In this document: positions 45,057 to 56,844 of the stretch, piece by piece | Position numbering within the stretch: the first letter of the stretch is position 1 | Layout of the letters: each line of letters begins with the position of its first letter | Assembly: GCA_029990175.1 (NCBI GenBank) | Contig: JARKIP010000010.1 | Span: forward strand, 42,154,001-42,218,000 | Source: Petunia secreta | Lineage: Eukaryota > Streptophyta > Magnoliopsida > Solanales > Solanaceae | Direction: 5' to 3' | DNA: 64,000 nt | The notes under the pieces: generated by a model | The model's database searches: none | What the model was told of the DNA's origin: nothing | Seen by the model: only the letters and a program-made list of their open reading frames with translations | Position numbers and translations under genes: made by a program

Positions 45057-48000
45057 CTAGAAGTAGTATCGCTTCAGATTGGAGATATTCCAATTCAGAG
45101 GTTCGGGCTCTCCTTGAAGAGACTCAATTTGGTAAGAGCCTTTTCCAACGATTGCCTTGACTCTATATGGTCCTTCCCAATTTGCAATAAGCTTCCCCCC
45201 GTTGTCTTCCTTTGTTGATTGGTTCACAGTTTTCAACACATAATCTCCAACCTTGAAGTCCCTAAATTTAGCTTTCCTATTGAGGTAAGCCTCGATCTGC
45301 CTTTTTTGGGCAACTAGCCAAACCAAAGCCAATTCCCTTTTCTCTTCGAGCAAATCTAGCTCTATACGCATTGCCTCTTGGTTGGCGTCTTCGGCAGCAT
45401 GAGCGTACCGAAGACTTGGTTCGCCCACTTCTACGGGGATGAGGGAATCCATGCCATAGGCTAGTGAAAAAGGAGTCTCACCGGTGCTGTTCTTCTCCGT
45501 TGTTCGCATGGCCCATAGCACCCCGGGAAACTCCTCGGGCCAAGGACCTTTCTTCTCGTCGAGTCTTTTCTTCAAATTTTCAATTATGATCCTGTTCGAA
45601 GACTCAGCTTGGCCATTGGTACTTGGGTGATAAGGAGTTGAGGCAATTCTTTTAACCCCCCATTGCTTGAAGAAATCAGTGATGGCTGCCCCCATGAATT
45701 GTTTACCGTTGTCACAAGCAATTTCTCTTGGGACGTTGAACCTGTAGATGATATTCTTTTTGATGAAGTCGATTACTTGCTTTTGCTTTACCTCGGTGAG
45801 AGCCGCCGCTTCCACCTATTTTGTAAAGTAATCGGTCAATACTAAGATGAAACGAACACCACCTTTTCCTTTGGGTAATGGTCCCACGACATCCATTCCC
45901 CATTTCATGAAGGGTCATGGTGATACCACTGAATGTAGGGGCTCGGACTGTTGGTGGATCATCCGCCCATGGCGTTGCCATTTATCACATTTCTGCACGA
46001 AGGCTTTCACATCGGCACTGATTGTGGGCCAGTAATACCCAGCTCTTAATAACTTACGCACCAAGGACTTTCCCTCCGAGTGGTTGCCACATTCGCTTTC
46101 GTGCACTTCAGCCATCACGTATCTTGCCTCCTCGTGTCCCAAACACTTGGCCATCGGGCCGCAGTACAACCTTTTGTATAAGTTGCCCTCGATCAAGTGA
46201 TATGAGGCTGCTTGGGTCCTCAACTTCCTTGCTTCTTTTCTATCTTGGGGGACAGTCCCCGAGTTGAAGTAGGAGATGAACTTACTTCGCCAATCCCATC
46301 GGTTATCCACCGAATTAACTTGCAATTTCATCTCCCTCACTTGTGCGGATAGCAACCAAACCACTGAGTCAGTCCCCGAGTGGGATTCGTCGATTGCCGA
46401 ACCAAGATTCGCCAAGGCATCAGCCTCCGTATTCTCCTCCCGAGGCACTTGTTTAATTTGCCATTCTTGGAATTGTGCTAAGATCCTTTGTGCTCGATCC
46501 AAGTATAGCTGCATTCTGGGCTCCCGAGCCGTATAATCACCGAGGATCTGGTTCACTACCAATTGTGAATCACATCTCAGTTCGATTCTTTCAACCCCCA
46601 TTTCTTTAGCCAGCTCCAAACCTGCTAAAGCTGCCTCATATTCCGCTTCGTTGTTGGTTACCTTTTTGAACCGAACCGAATGCCTGACTTTTTCCCCGGT
46701 GGGTGCTCTCAAGACTATGCCTAACCCCGAACCTTTGGAGTTTGTTGCCCCATCGGTGTAAAGTATCCACAGTCCCGAAGAGGCTCCTTTTTCCATGGAG
46801 TTTTCCTTTTCCGCCTCGGGCAAAATTCCAATACTAAAATCAGCCACGAAGTTTGCCAAGACTTGAGACTTAATGGCAGTCCGAGGTTGATAAGTAATGT
46901 CATACTCACTTAGCTCTACCGCCCATTTGGATAACCTCCCCGATAACTCCGGTTTGTGTAATATATTTCTTAAGGGGAAGGTGGAAACTACTGCTATTGG
47001 GTGACATTGAAAATAGGGCCGTAGTTTCCGAACAGTAATAAGTAAAGCAAGTGCTAATTTCTCCAAGTGTGGGTACCTGATTTCAGCATCGAGGAGTGTC
47101 TTGCTCACATAATAGATGGGCTGTTGTTTGCCATCTTCCTCCCGAACCAGCACAGCACTGACTGACACCTCGGACACCGCCAAGTAGACCAGCAATGTCT
47201 CTCCTTCTTTTGGCTTGGCAAGCAACGGTGTGTTAGCCAAATATTGTTTCAAATCTTTCAACGCTTGTTTACACTCCGGTGTCCACTCGAAGTGATTGTT
47301 TTTCCTCAAAACGAAGAACTTGTGGCATCGCTCCGAGGACCTTGAAATGAAACGACTCAAGGCAGCGACTCGGCCAGTCAAACGTTGAACTTCTTTTACC
47401 CCAGTTAGCTCCTCGGGGATTTCATCAATAGCTCTGATTTTATCTGGGTTGGCCTCGATTCCTAGTTCAGAGACAATGAAACCTAAGAATTTGCCTGATC
47501 CTACTCCGAATGCGCACTTCTCAGGGTTCAATTTCATACCGTAGTGCCTCAACACAGCAAAGGCTTCCCTCAGATGGTTCAAATGATCCTCCATTTGGAT
47601 CGATTTGATAAGCATATCGTCTATGTAGACTTCCATAGACTTTCCAATATATTCTTTAAACATGCGACACACCAACCTTTCGTATGTCGCCCCGGCATTC
47701 TTCAGACCGAAGGGCATCACTTTGTAACAGAAGGTACCTCGGTCAGTGATGAACGAGGTCTTCTCTTCGTCCTTCGGGTCCATGAGAATTTGATTATAGC
47801 CCGAATATGCATCCAAGAAGGTCAATAGTTTATGTCCAGCCGTGGAGTCTATTAACCTGTCAAGTTGTGGTAATAGATATGAATCTTTGGGGCAAGCTTT
47901 GTTTAGGTCAGTGTAATCTACGCACATTCTCCACTTGCCATTCTTCTTCGGTACAACCATAACGTTGGCCAGCCACTCGGGGTATTTCACTTCTCTAATG

Positions 48001-48210
48001 AAGCCGTTTTCTTGCAATTTGGCGGTCTCATCCTCGATCGCCTTCTTTTTGATCCCGGCGCAAGGTCTTTTCTTCTGCTTCACAGGGGTAAATTTTGGAT
48101 CCACATTCAGTTTGTGGGTCATGATCTCCGGATCGATACCCGTCATATCTGAATGTGACCAGGCAAAACAATCATGGTTGGACTTCAAAACTTCTATAAT
48201 CGCCTTTTCG
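45057..48210 (-). pseudogene. Pol of element C: reverse transcriptase, RNase H, second RNase H, integrase
   Basis: Reading right to left: reverse transcriptase with DYTDLNKACPKDSY, GYNQILMDPKDEEKTSF and catalytic YIDD near 47620; an RNase H region (YYVSKTLLDAEIRYPHLEKL near 47080); a second, archaeal-type RNase H (YTDGATNSKGSGLGIVL near 46740; NNEAEYEAALAGLELAK near 46640; ADALANLGSA near 46410). Integrase follows, with GYYWPTISADVKAFVQKC near 46030, TDYFTK with the first Asp near 45835, CDNGKQFMG near 45710 and NGQAES near 45615; it ends NWNISNLKRYYF. Breaks: a frameshift from gag-protease near 48210, TGA at about 45915 and TAG at about 45816, the last two at expected Trp positions. Most domains are otherwise intact. 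Confidence 0.9.
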
Positions 48211-49631
48211 ACTCCGGGTCCAACTCCGAGCCGATAAACACTTTCCTGTCGGGGAAATTTTCCAATAGAGTGAAGGATTACAGTTCTTCAATAGTTGAGA
48301 CTTCGGCCTTTTATTTCCGAGGCTCTTGAATACAGGCTGGAACCTTTTCGATTTCTCCTCGGGCGTCCTCCCCGCTTGACCCCGATTCCTGTCGTTGCTA
48401 TTGTTTTGGCCCGATCGGGGCGACTCCACTCTTTAGCGCAACCGAATAGCACTCCCTTGCTACTCGTTGTTCCCCTTTGATTGATCGAACTCCCCAAGGT
48501 GTAGAGAATTTAATCACTTGATGAAGAGTGGAAGGGACGGCTTCCATGGAGTGGATCCAGGGCCTTCCGAGGATCACATTGTAGGCTAGATCCTCGGGCA
48601 TGACTTGGAACAATGTTTCTTTGGTAATCCCCTCGGCGAATGTTTTGAGTGTGATCTCACCCAATGTTTTCTCTGTGGAGTTATTGAAGCCAGCTAACAC
48701 TGTTGACTTGGGAACAACTTCCCCCTTCAGCCACATCTTCTTAACAGCCCCGTAGTTGATTATGTTAACTGAACTACTGGGGTCGATCAAGACTCTTTTG
48801 ATGTCAGAGTCGTTGATTCTCAACATGATAACTAGAGCGTCGTGATGAGGGAACATCATCCCATCACAGTCATCATCGTCGAACACAATATCTTTGCCCG
48901 AGCCTCCAACTCGGGTTCTTTTCTCCATGGTGATGGAGAGCTTGGCAAATTTTTTGGCTGCGGCGAAATTCACGCCGTTCACCTCTGACCCCCTAGTTAT
49001 AACGTTCACTACTCTTTCCGGGGGTGGAGCCCGAGGTGGTTGCCCATCACCTCGGTTCTTGGAAAAATTATCTTTCCCTTTGTCAATGAGGAAGTCGGCC
49101 AAGACTCCATTCTTTAGCAGGTGAGCTACCTCGAGGCGCAAAGCTTTGCAGTCCTCGGTCCTGTGGCCATAATATGCATGGAATTCATAATGCAGATTGT
49201 GGTCTCTTTTGTCCGCCGGGGTCCTCATATCCTTGGGAACCCTTACCCCGGCTGTCCTCTTGATAACATTGACCAGCTCCGAGGTCGATATGTTGAAGTT
49301 ATAGTCTTGGATCCCAGGGAGATCCTTTTTTGGGACCGAAGCAGAGCTTGAGGGGTTCCTTTGGTTCACATTGGGTTGAACCTTCCCTCCGAGCCTTTGG
49401 CTTATGTGAGAGGTTGGATATGAATTACCGAGGGTGTTCCCCAACCTCTGGCTGACGTGCTGCCTCGTCGAAGTGTAAGGCTCATACCTCCCCTTCGAGT
49501 TACTTCGTGGCGCCTCGGCGCGATTTGAAGATTCACCTCGGTTACGTTGATGGTAACCTCGGTTCTTGAACTCAGCTTCCTCCAATCTAATTTTGGAGTA
49601 AGTGCGTCTATGCAGATCCTCCCACGTCAGG
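48211..49631 (-). pseudogene. Gag C-terminal and protease region of element C
   Basis: In the same frame as gag. It has an R/N-rich linker, then the gag zinc-binding-like block FHAYYGHRTEDCKALRLEV near 49170. The retropepsin-like region has IDPSSSVNIINYGAVKKMW near 48770, where the usual D-T/S-G or D-P-G-S-S active site reads D-P-S-S-S, so activity is doubtful. Stops follow at about 48396, 48306 and 48272 before the frameshift into pol. Confidence 0.75.
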
Positions 49632-50623
49632 ACCTAATATTGTTGTAGCTCTTTACGCAATTCAGCGGCAGCGTCAGAATTGCGACTATTGATACCCTTT
49701 TCAAATGCCATGATGGCCAAGGTATCATCCATCCGAGGCAACTCCATGCGCTCAGTGTGGAATCGCTCAAGAAATTCTTTAAGTGGTTCACCGGGTTTTT
49801 GCTTCACCTCACATATATCCTCCTTCCTTTGGAGGATCTTTTGCGCCCCGGTGTGTGCCTTGACAAAGGTGCTGGACATTTCCTTAAATGAGGAAATCGA
49901 CCCCGCTGGCAAGCACAAATACCACCGAAGAGCCCCTTTCTCTAACGTCTGACCAAACTTTTTTAAGAACATCGACTCGAGCTGCGTAGCCGTTAAGTCG
50001 TTGCTCTTCACCATGGCCATATTTTCCCTTATGTGCTCTTTGGGATCGGTTGTCCCATCATGTTTCTTCAGGAATATGAGTTTGAAGCCCGGGGGAGTTG
50101 GGGCTGGAGCTGCTTCGGGCTTGTAGGGCTGCTCCCTGTATTGATTGATGTCGAGGTCGTCTTCCTCCTTCGTTATCCCTGGCACGCCTTCGAGGCGCTT
50201 TTCCACGCGCGCCTTGATGCGAGCCTCGATTTCCCTACTCATTCTTTCAACGTCAACCGAGGACGTTGTCTCCGCCGCGGTGGGAACCGTCCGAAAATGT
50301 GGTGTGGCCGTTGGATTGTTCCCCGAGCCCCCAGACGTGGCCCCATTGTGAGGTCCCCCTGTTATCGCGCCCGGAGGAATGAAGAGCGGGATGCCTCCAC
50401 CTGGAGCCGAAGGCTGAGTGCTGTTTGGGGCAGCACTATTCCTCGCCTCTAACGAAGCGCAAAATTCGGCATTAATGCTCGCCTGCTCATCCTGTCTACT
50501 TTGGAGAGCTCTTAGCGTAATGACAACATACATCTGGAATTCTTCGGTTGTCATTGGGGCGATGGGCTGTTCGTTCAACGGAACGTCAACCCGATCTTTA
50601 TTGTTACCACTGTTATCAGCCAT
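49632..50623 (-). pseudogene. Gag of element C
   Basis: Start MADNSGNNKDRVDVP at 50623, about 70 bp from the primer site. A P/G/S-rich linker is followed by the retrotransposon gag domain (about 49660-50010: KEHIRENMAMVK, LRWYLCLPAGSISSFKEMS, VKQKPGEPLKEFLERFHTE). One TAG at about 49632 separates it from the rest of the gag-pol frame. Gag is the particle protein. Confidence 0.85.
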
Positions 50624-50691
50624 AACGTTGAATCGGAAACTTTTGACAAAAAATGGATGTGAAACTTTGGAACAAAGCGTTACTGCTTATA

Positions 50692-50709
50692 TCCCCACAG
50701 ACGGCGCCA
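50692..50709 (-). promoter_or_regulatory. Primer-binding site of element C
   Basis: On the minus strand TGGCGCCGTCTGTGGGGA lies three bases inside the LTR. This sequence type is common in Tat-lineage elements. I do not assign the exact tRNA. Confidence 0.8.
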
Positions 50710-50712
50710 ATT

Positions 50713-51268
50713 TGTATGGGCCTAAATCGGTTTAGGTATACAAATCGAATTTGGATTCGAATATAAGCAATTCTTCGTATTAAAGTTGAAATAAATACGC
50801 GAAAAGGATGTAAATGCGAGAAAATAACTGTATTTCAATATATGAATGTGATTACAAATTTGGGCAGCGTTTCAGTACAAATTTCTCGATCCCTATAATA
50901 CAAAATGAACTACTATTTATAGGCCTAAGAGCCTTGCCCACGTTCTCCACCATCAGCAAATGCATCCCCACAATCTGAGCATTAATATGGAGAAGTTAGT
51001 GGGGCAAAGTAGTGGGCTGCAAAGCCGCTGGAACCGAGGTGGTAACCGAAGCTTGGTCGCAAGGCTTCGGTTATGTGACCTTACTGTTCGGATAGTGGGG
51101 CGTGTCACCAAAGCTCGGTGTCCAACTTGCCTTCGGTCCCATTGTTGGAACTTGGCTTCGGTGACTTAATCACGAGTTCAATTGCTTTTCTTCGGAGCAT
51201 CAGCTCGTTTTCCCTTCGGTCTACCATCCCGAGGTGCTGACCGAAGGCGACAATTTTCACCCAATACA
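50713..51268 (-). repeat. 5' LTR of element C
   Basis: Matches 40463-41019 with about a dozen differences. The minus-strand TATA box at about 50913-50925 would start the element's genomic RNA. Confidence 0.92.
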
Positions 51269-51273
51269 AAACA
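51269..51273. repeat. Target-site duplication of element C, right copy
   Basis: AAACA, identical to 40458-40462. Confidence 0.9.
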
Positions 51274-51758
51274 TTTGTACTTGGATGCTATAAATGGTAT
51301 TATGGTACCTAAACACATCGTGCAATCCTTTTAAGTGATGAGGAGGGAAGGGATTCGGATATCATTATTTGTTAAGACTTAAAACATAAGAAGCCTAAGG
51401 AACGTTGGTCCAAGGGAAGAGCGCGCAAGGCCAGAGTTGATCTTAGGAAGTGCTCCAATGATTTCCGAAGGAGAAATGTTCAAACATATCCATTTATTCT
51501 AAGAAAATTTGTTAGTTTTAGCATCTACTAGTATATATACCTTTGGATCAATTCATACCATTATTGTTAGCAAATTATCATATTTGCCATAACTTTAATG
51601 AAGCTCCAAAATCGACTGAGAGGACTTCAACAGTTAAATTATTTAAAAAAGAGGTCCAAATTTTCTATTCTATTTTTGACTATAATGTTAAGTAATAACC
51701 TTATACCCAATCTCGGCCGCCACCAGCATCAGCTTCTTTCCATTGCAAACCAGGAACA
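51274..51758 (+). promoter_or_regulatory. GAF1-like 5' flank
   Basis: 485 bases of A/T-rich sequence between element C and the start codon, which must hold the proximal promoter and leader. ACTAGTATATATACC (about 51527-51541) is a possible TATA element. No gene. Confidence 0.4.
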
Positions 51759-54700
51759 ATGGGTTTCTTCGACCTAAACATACCATACAATAACGAATCC
51801 GACAAAGACAACAAATCCATACGTCTAAAACTATTAATCAAGTCAATGGAATTAGGTTACACTGGAATTGCATACAATCGTACAATTAAAGGCGTCATGT
51901 CTGAAAAAGACCGCTGTAAAATCCCTTTATTCCCACTTTCCTCTGTTTTAAAACTTGCCCCTTCACTTTCCTCTTCTATCCACTTCCATAGAAACCTTCT
52001 AAACCTCCCCGTTTCATCCCCTTTTCGTCAGTACACTCGTTTAACTGTTGTCGTTGATACTTCTGCTCAAGCCGCCGCCCTCAATTCTGCTAACCCTATT
52101 CTCAAAACATACAATATTGTTGCTGTCAAACCTCTTAATCAGAATGCCTTTGAACAAGCTTGCCAGATTTCCGAGGTTTCATGCTTGTTACATATCGTTT
52201 CATAATGTATCACATTGTATTCTAATGTTTTTGTTAGTACAATGTTTGGATAGATTGTTTCGGTAGAGTTAGTAGGGTAAATGGTAAAAAAGGATTACTC
52301 AGTAATAAGAGTGTGATGAGGAAAAAAAAAAAAGACCAATTGGGTCGAAAATAAAATGACACTTTTTGTCCTTGTGTAATGACAGTTAACTATACATACA
52401 ATTAATTTAAGTAACAATCAAGTGTGTCAATCAATACGATATAATACCTAGCTCATATTAAGTGGATTCACGATTTTAAATCAATGGGTGCAGTGCACCG
52501 CTGTGCTAACTGTTTCCTTTGTTACAGTATTTGATGACCTAAAAGTTAATTTTTTTTTTTTTAATGAGTTTTGACATATATATTTATACTCTTGAGTGTA
52601 GCCAAAAAGCTTACATCCACCTATGTGGTGTCCTATATATGCCTTTTTGTCTCTATTGTCTGCGTATATTTCATTCGAGACGTCAGATATGGTGTTTATG
52701 CATATAGACATGCCTCTTTTTGGTTACCTTATTCATTTCAACTTTTAGGTGGACATAATTGCTATTGATTTCTCGGAGAAGTTGCCATTCAGGTTGAAGC
52801 AATCTATGGTCAAAGCTGCAATTGAGGTGTGCCCTTTATTATGTTACACTCATATTCATGATGCTATTCTTAGTGCATGTGCACTTCGTGAAATACTTGG
52901 ACGATATAAGTATTGATAAATTGAAAAAAAAGAAGGAAGTTTGAATGAGTCGAGGACTATTTGAGTTATTATGCTGGGTCATTTTCAAGGCTTGAGGCTT
53001 GGGGGACAGATTGTTTAAATAATATATGTTTGAACTCTGGGAATTATGATTAAACTGGAGCAGTCGCTTTAATATGTGCATAACTTTTATTCATTACTTC
53101 ATCCAAAAGAAAAAAAAGTGTTAGCATGTTTAAGGTTAGCTGTTCATGGCTTTTCAGGATGATTGACAACATTGGTGTTCTTTTTTACTGCAGCGTGGAG
53201 TGTATTTTGAGATTACTTACTCCAGTCTTATTTTGGATGCCCAAATGAGGAGGCAAATGATATCTAATGCTAAGGTGAGGCCAGGAAATTATGGTTTTAA
53301 TTCTTTTCTATTTGGTTTGCAATATGTGGTATAGTATGAGTTAAGAGAAGAAAATGGATTCCTCTTGCCAATAAGTAAAACGATTTTCTACCTTTTAACC
53401 TCTAACTATGGGATCTTACTGCATGTGTTTGTGGGTCAACAGTGAGTAAATTGTAGAACAGTTGGGAGAAGACAATGTGCTGGGAGGATCACTCATTGCT
53501 TCATGTTGAATTGATAGGAATGGCTGCTTGTTCTCTAATAAACTTTAGACTGCCCAAGCCCTAATTGCACTACATTTTTGCTTTCTTGCTTCTTTAACAA
53601 CTACAGGCCCTCATCGATGCTATTTGGGGTCGCTATAGTCCTCATTATCCATTTTTCTCGATTTGGACTTGTCTTTCTTTTTTCTTTTATGAAAATAAAT
53701 TAGGTCATAGGTCCTTTTGACAGATCCCTTATAGGATTTTCTACACCAAATTAAAAAGGGCTTCTGAACATTTCCTGAGTTGTGATGCGTTGCACCACTG
53801 CTTCTATTTCATTATATCTGTACTAATTGACTCAAATTTTTATTCTTTCTCGCCTACTACGCGCTCCACCTCAGTACCCTATTGCATAAACAATTGTACC
53901 TTCGTCAGCTATAAATTTCGCTTAATTAAAAATAAAAGTCTTGTACCTTGGAGTATAAGCAATTTTCCTTGATGTGGCCTTGCATTTTCTACAATATATT
54001 TAATTTTTATTTTTTATTTTTAAGGATTTTGTTGGATCTCAAGGCAACTGGCATGTAGCTCTTAGATTTCTAGATACTATACTCACAAGTCACACATTGT
54101 GACTTTGTCCCATGTGGCACCTTCATGGAGTTTAAATTTATGCGAATGGAATATGATTCTTCTAACTTGACTAGAGCCCAAAAAAATTGTGAAATGTAGC
54201 ACATTGCATACTCTATGAGTTAAGCATAGAGTAAAGACATACGTTGTCAGTGAGTCATAGAAGGAATCAAACTGTACGAAAATACTATTTCTTTTATAGA
54301 TATTTAGCAGATCATAAACCTTAAGATTCAGTGACGAGGTAGAAGTTCTTACTTCCATTCTATATGACATGCATCAGAAGCATCTTAGCAAACACCACTC
54401 CTCCTTGCAGCATACTCTTTCTAGGATAACGTGAAAGTAGTCTGACCTTCTGGCAGGGCTTCTCAGTTTCAATTTTAAAATATTCATCCTAATTTGAGTT
54501 ATGATTTGTGATTCCCTACTAAGTTTGGCTGCTAGAGTGCGTCAAATATACTCATCTAATTGCTAAATCTTCAGCTGCTGGTGGATTGGACTCGAGGAAA
54601 GAATCTTCTTCTCTCCAGTGGGGCTCCTTCTGTAACAGAACTTAGAGGGCCATATGATGTAGCGAATTTGGCATCTTTGCTGGGGCTCCAACTTGAATGT

Positions 54701-56844
54701 GCAAAAGCAGCGGTTTCCAAAAATTGTAGGTAAATGACAGAAGCTTCATTTATGGTTTACAACCCTCTTGCTTGCTGGATGTTGAAGTTTCTGTTCCTTT
54801 TTGCAGAACTGTTATAACTAATGCTTTAAGAAAAAAGTGTTATCACAAGGAGGCAATTAAGGTTGAATTACTAACTTCGGGTGTCAAGGAACCTGAATGT
54901 GATGATTGGCTCAAATGGGACCCTATCTCTAGTGGTGAAGGTGATTTGCTGTTAGATGACATCAAGAAATCTTTCTCTGTCTTGAGCAGTGTATCGAAAA
55001 ATGTCAAACGCATTGATTTTAGTTCTGTTGTAAATAACCAGCCTTCACATGGACTTCATATTAAAAATTTGATATCTTCAACTGTGTTGGTGCAAGAGTG
55101 TGTGGATACTAGTGCAGAATTGGCTTGTGTTCAGGAGGATGAGATGGTTCTTCCAATTTCTGGTATATCAGAACAACCAGGTGGTGTTAATTTTCTTCCT
55201 GAAGAAAGTTCAACTGTGGAAGATGATCCGTATAAAATCCATCAGACCTCTGGCTCTGAAGGAGTTACGGTGCCTTGTTTGTCTATTCCTCCTCCAAATG
55301 AGTCTGGTAATTTGGAAAAAGGAAAGGAAAATGATAGGATTGGCAATGAGGATATGAAATGTACTGAAATGTTATACGTAAAAGATAAATCTGGGGCCAA
55401 AATGTGTGATTTACACACAGTGACTTGTTCAGCTAGTTCTGAAGGATACGTGGTCTTGCCAAATAGAGTGACAATCCGTGCCTGCAGAAGTGATATTGAA
55501 CTCAAGGACAATAATATGATTGACGATGACAAAATTAAAAGTACAAACAAGTTAGAAATGCAAGATATCTCTTATGAGAACAAAATGCATGATTTGCGAC
55601 CTGGGACTTGTTCAGCTAGTTGTGAAGGGTATTCTGTCTTGCCAGAGAGTGCAGCAAACTACACTTGCAGAAGAGATACTGAAGTCGCTCTCTCTGTTAA
55701 TTCTTTCTCCTCAGATATTTTCACCCTCTCAAAGAATGGAACATCCACTGGTTCATCTGGTCAGCATCTTGGGGCCTCTGATAGCTTCCACACAGATTTC
55801 CATGATCAAAATGGTGCATTTGGTGGAGTCTCGCTTGTTACGCAACTTACTAACAACCCAACGGAGAAAGAAAAATTTAGGGAGACGAGATATCATTCTG
55901 CTACCTTAGCTGATGGATCATACAACAATGAGCTTAATAATCCAGTGGAAGTTGAGAACGAGAATTTGGTTGTTGGGAATCTGCCAGTCAGAGATGTTTC
56001 AGAGGTAAAGCTGAGACACACTGGCAATAGGATTGGGCAAAGTTATCAGATCCTTGGTGGATCTCCGTCAGGTACAAATCTATTATGGAGTACCAAAGTT
56101 TTATTGTAAAAGTTTATAATTTATTGTCCGATTTTGGTTCACTAGAGTTAAATTGACCTGTTTGTCATTTGGTTTTCAACAGAGACTTATATTATCCAAA
56201 AAGTTTAGATTGTTATTGAGAAAATGATGGTCAATTAAATAGTTTTATTTTGAGTCCTGAGAAGCAGTAACCTAGCAAAACAAATGGGGAGTGAAATCTG
56301 AAGCGTTGAAATGTATTAGCTATCATTTTCTGTCAAAGAGATCTGTTGACTGATATAACATTCAGATAAACCATCGAATCTCCTTTCCCGTCTTCTTGTT
56401 TTCAGCTGCAAAAGTATTGTTCTTCCTAGTATCATCATACGTTGAGTCAGCACTTTCTGTCATTGAGGGCGGCTGTTGGTGCTTAGTGGTCAACATTAGC
56501 ATTTGATGCCTTGCCATGGTCCTAAGTTGGTCCTCCGAATTTTTTCTTCCTTAGGATTAGATTAGTGTTTGTAGGTGGATGATTATCAACATTCTCTTCA
56601 TAATGTCTTTTCCTATGGTTACAAATTTTGTTTGTTTGAAATCTATTAGCAACTTTTATGTTGTTTGGCTGTGCACTTGAGGTAAATTTTCGTTTTAGCT
56701 TATTAACAGTTCCATCCATCTATTGCAGGGAATACGAAACACAGGTCATCCTATCGACCTTCTCTGTTTCCTTTCAAACGCTTATTAAATCATAGGCGTT
56801 CCAAGTGGAAGGCTCAGAGAAATAATCATTTTAAGACTTTGTGA
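51759..56844 (+). CDS. GAF1: RNase P/MRP p30-type subunit, GAMETOPHYTE DEFECTIVE 1-like
   Basis: Subunit of the ribonuclease that trims tRNA 5' leaders and other RNAs, acting in the nucleus. Exons: 51759-52175, 52749-52826, 53194-53274, 54575-54729, 54807-56071, 56729-56844, all with GT/AG borders and phases that close, giving 703 aa. The p30 fold of the PHP/TIM-barrel type covers residues 1 to about 260: MGFFDLNIPY, ELGYTGIAYNRTI, VDIIAIDFSEKLPFRLK, RGVYFEITYSSLILD, NLLLSSGAPSVTELRGPYDVANL and AKAAVSKNCR. Residues about 260-664 are acidic, serine-rich and look disordered. They contain a 61-residue repeat (starting at 442 and 503). The last exon adds a basic tail, HRRSKWKAQRNN. The protein is longer than animal p30 because of this tail region. 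No break is seen. Introns hold no genes. Confidence 0.92.

Larger units (their letters stand above)
40463..51268 (-). mobile_element. Complete Tat-type Ty3/gypsy retrotransposon C
   Basis: Two LTRs (557 and 556 bp, about a dozen substitutions and one indel between them by eye) with TG...CA ends and AAACA duplications on both sides. On the minus strand from the right: LTR, primer site, gag, protease, reverse transcriptase, RNase H, a second RNase H, integrase. Then, on the opposite strand, a multi-exon gene (41386-44289), a purine tract and the other LTR. The double RNase H and the extra gene between pol and the 3' LTR place it in the Tat lineage. It sits about 370 bp after the HEMC stop and 490 bp before the GAF1 start. 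Confidence 0.92.

Noticed and set aside
53600..53680. SINE-like stretch (GGGGTCGCTATAG) in intron 3 of the GAF1-like gene
   Set aside because: Only a short piece resembles SINE-type sequence; no promoter boxes, tail or duplication could be found.
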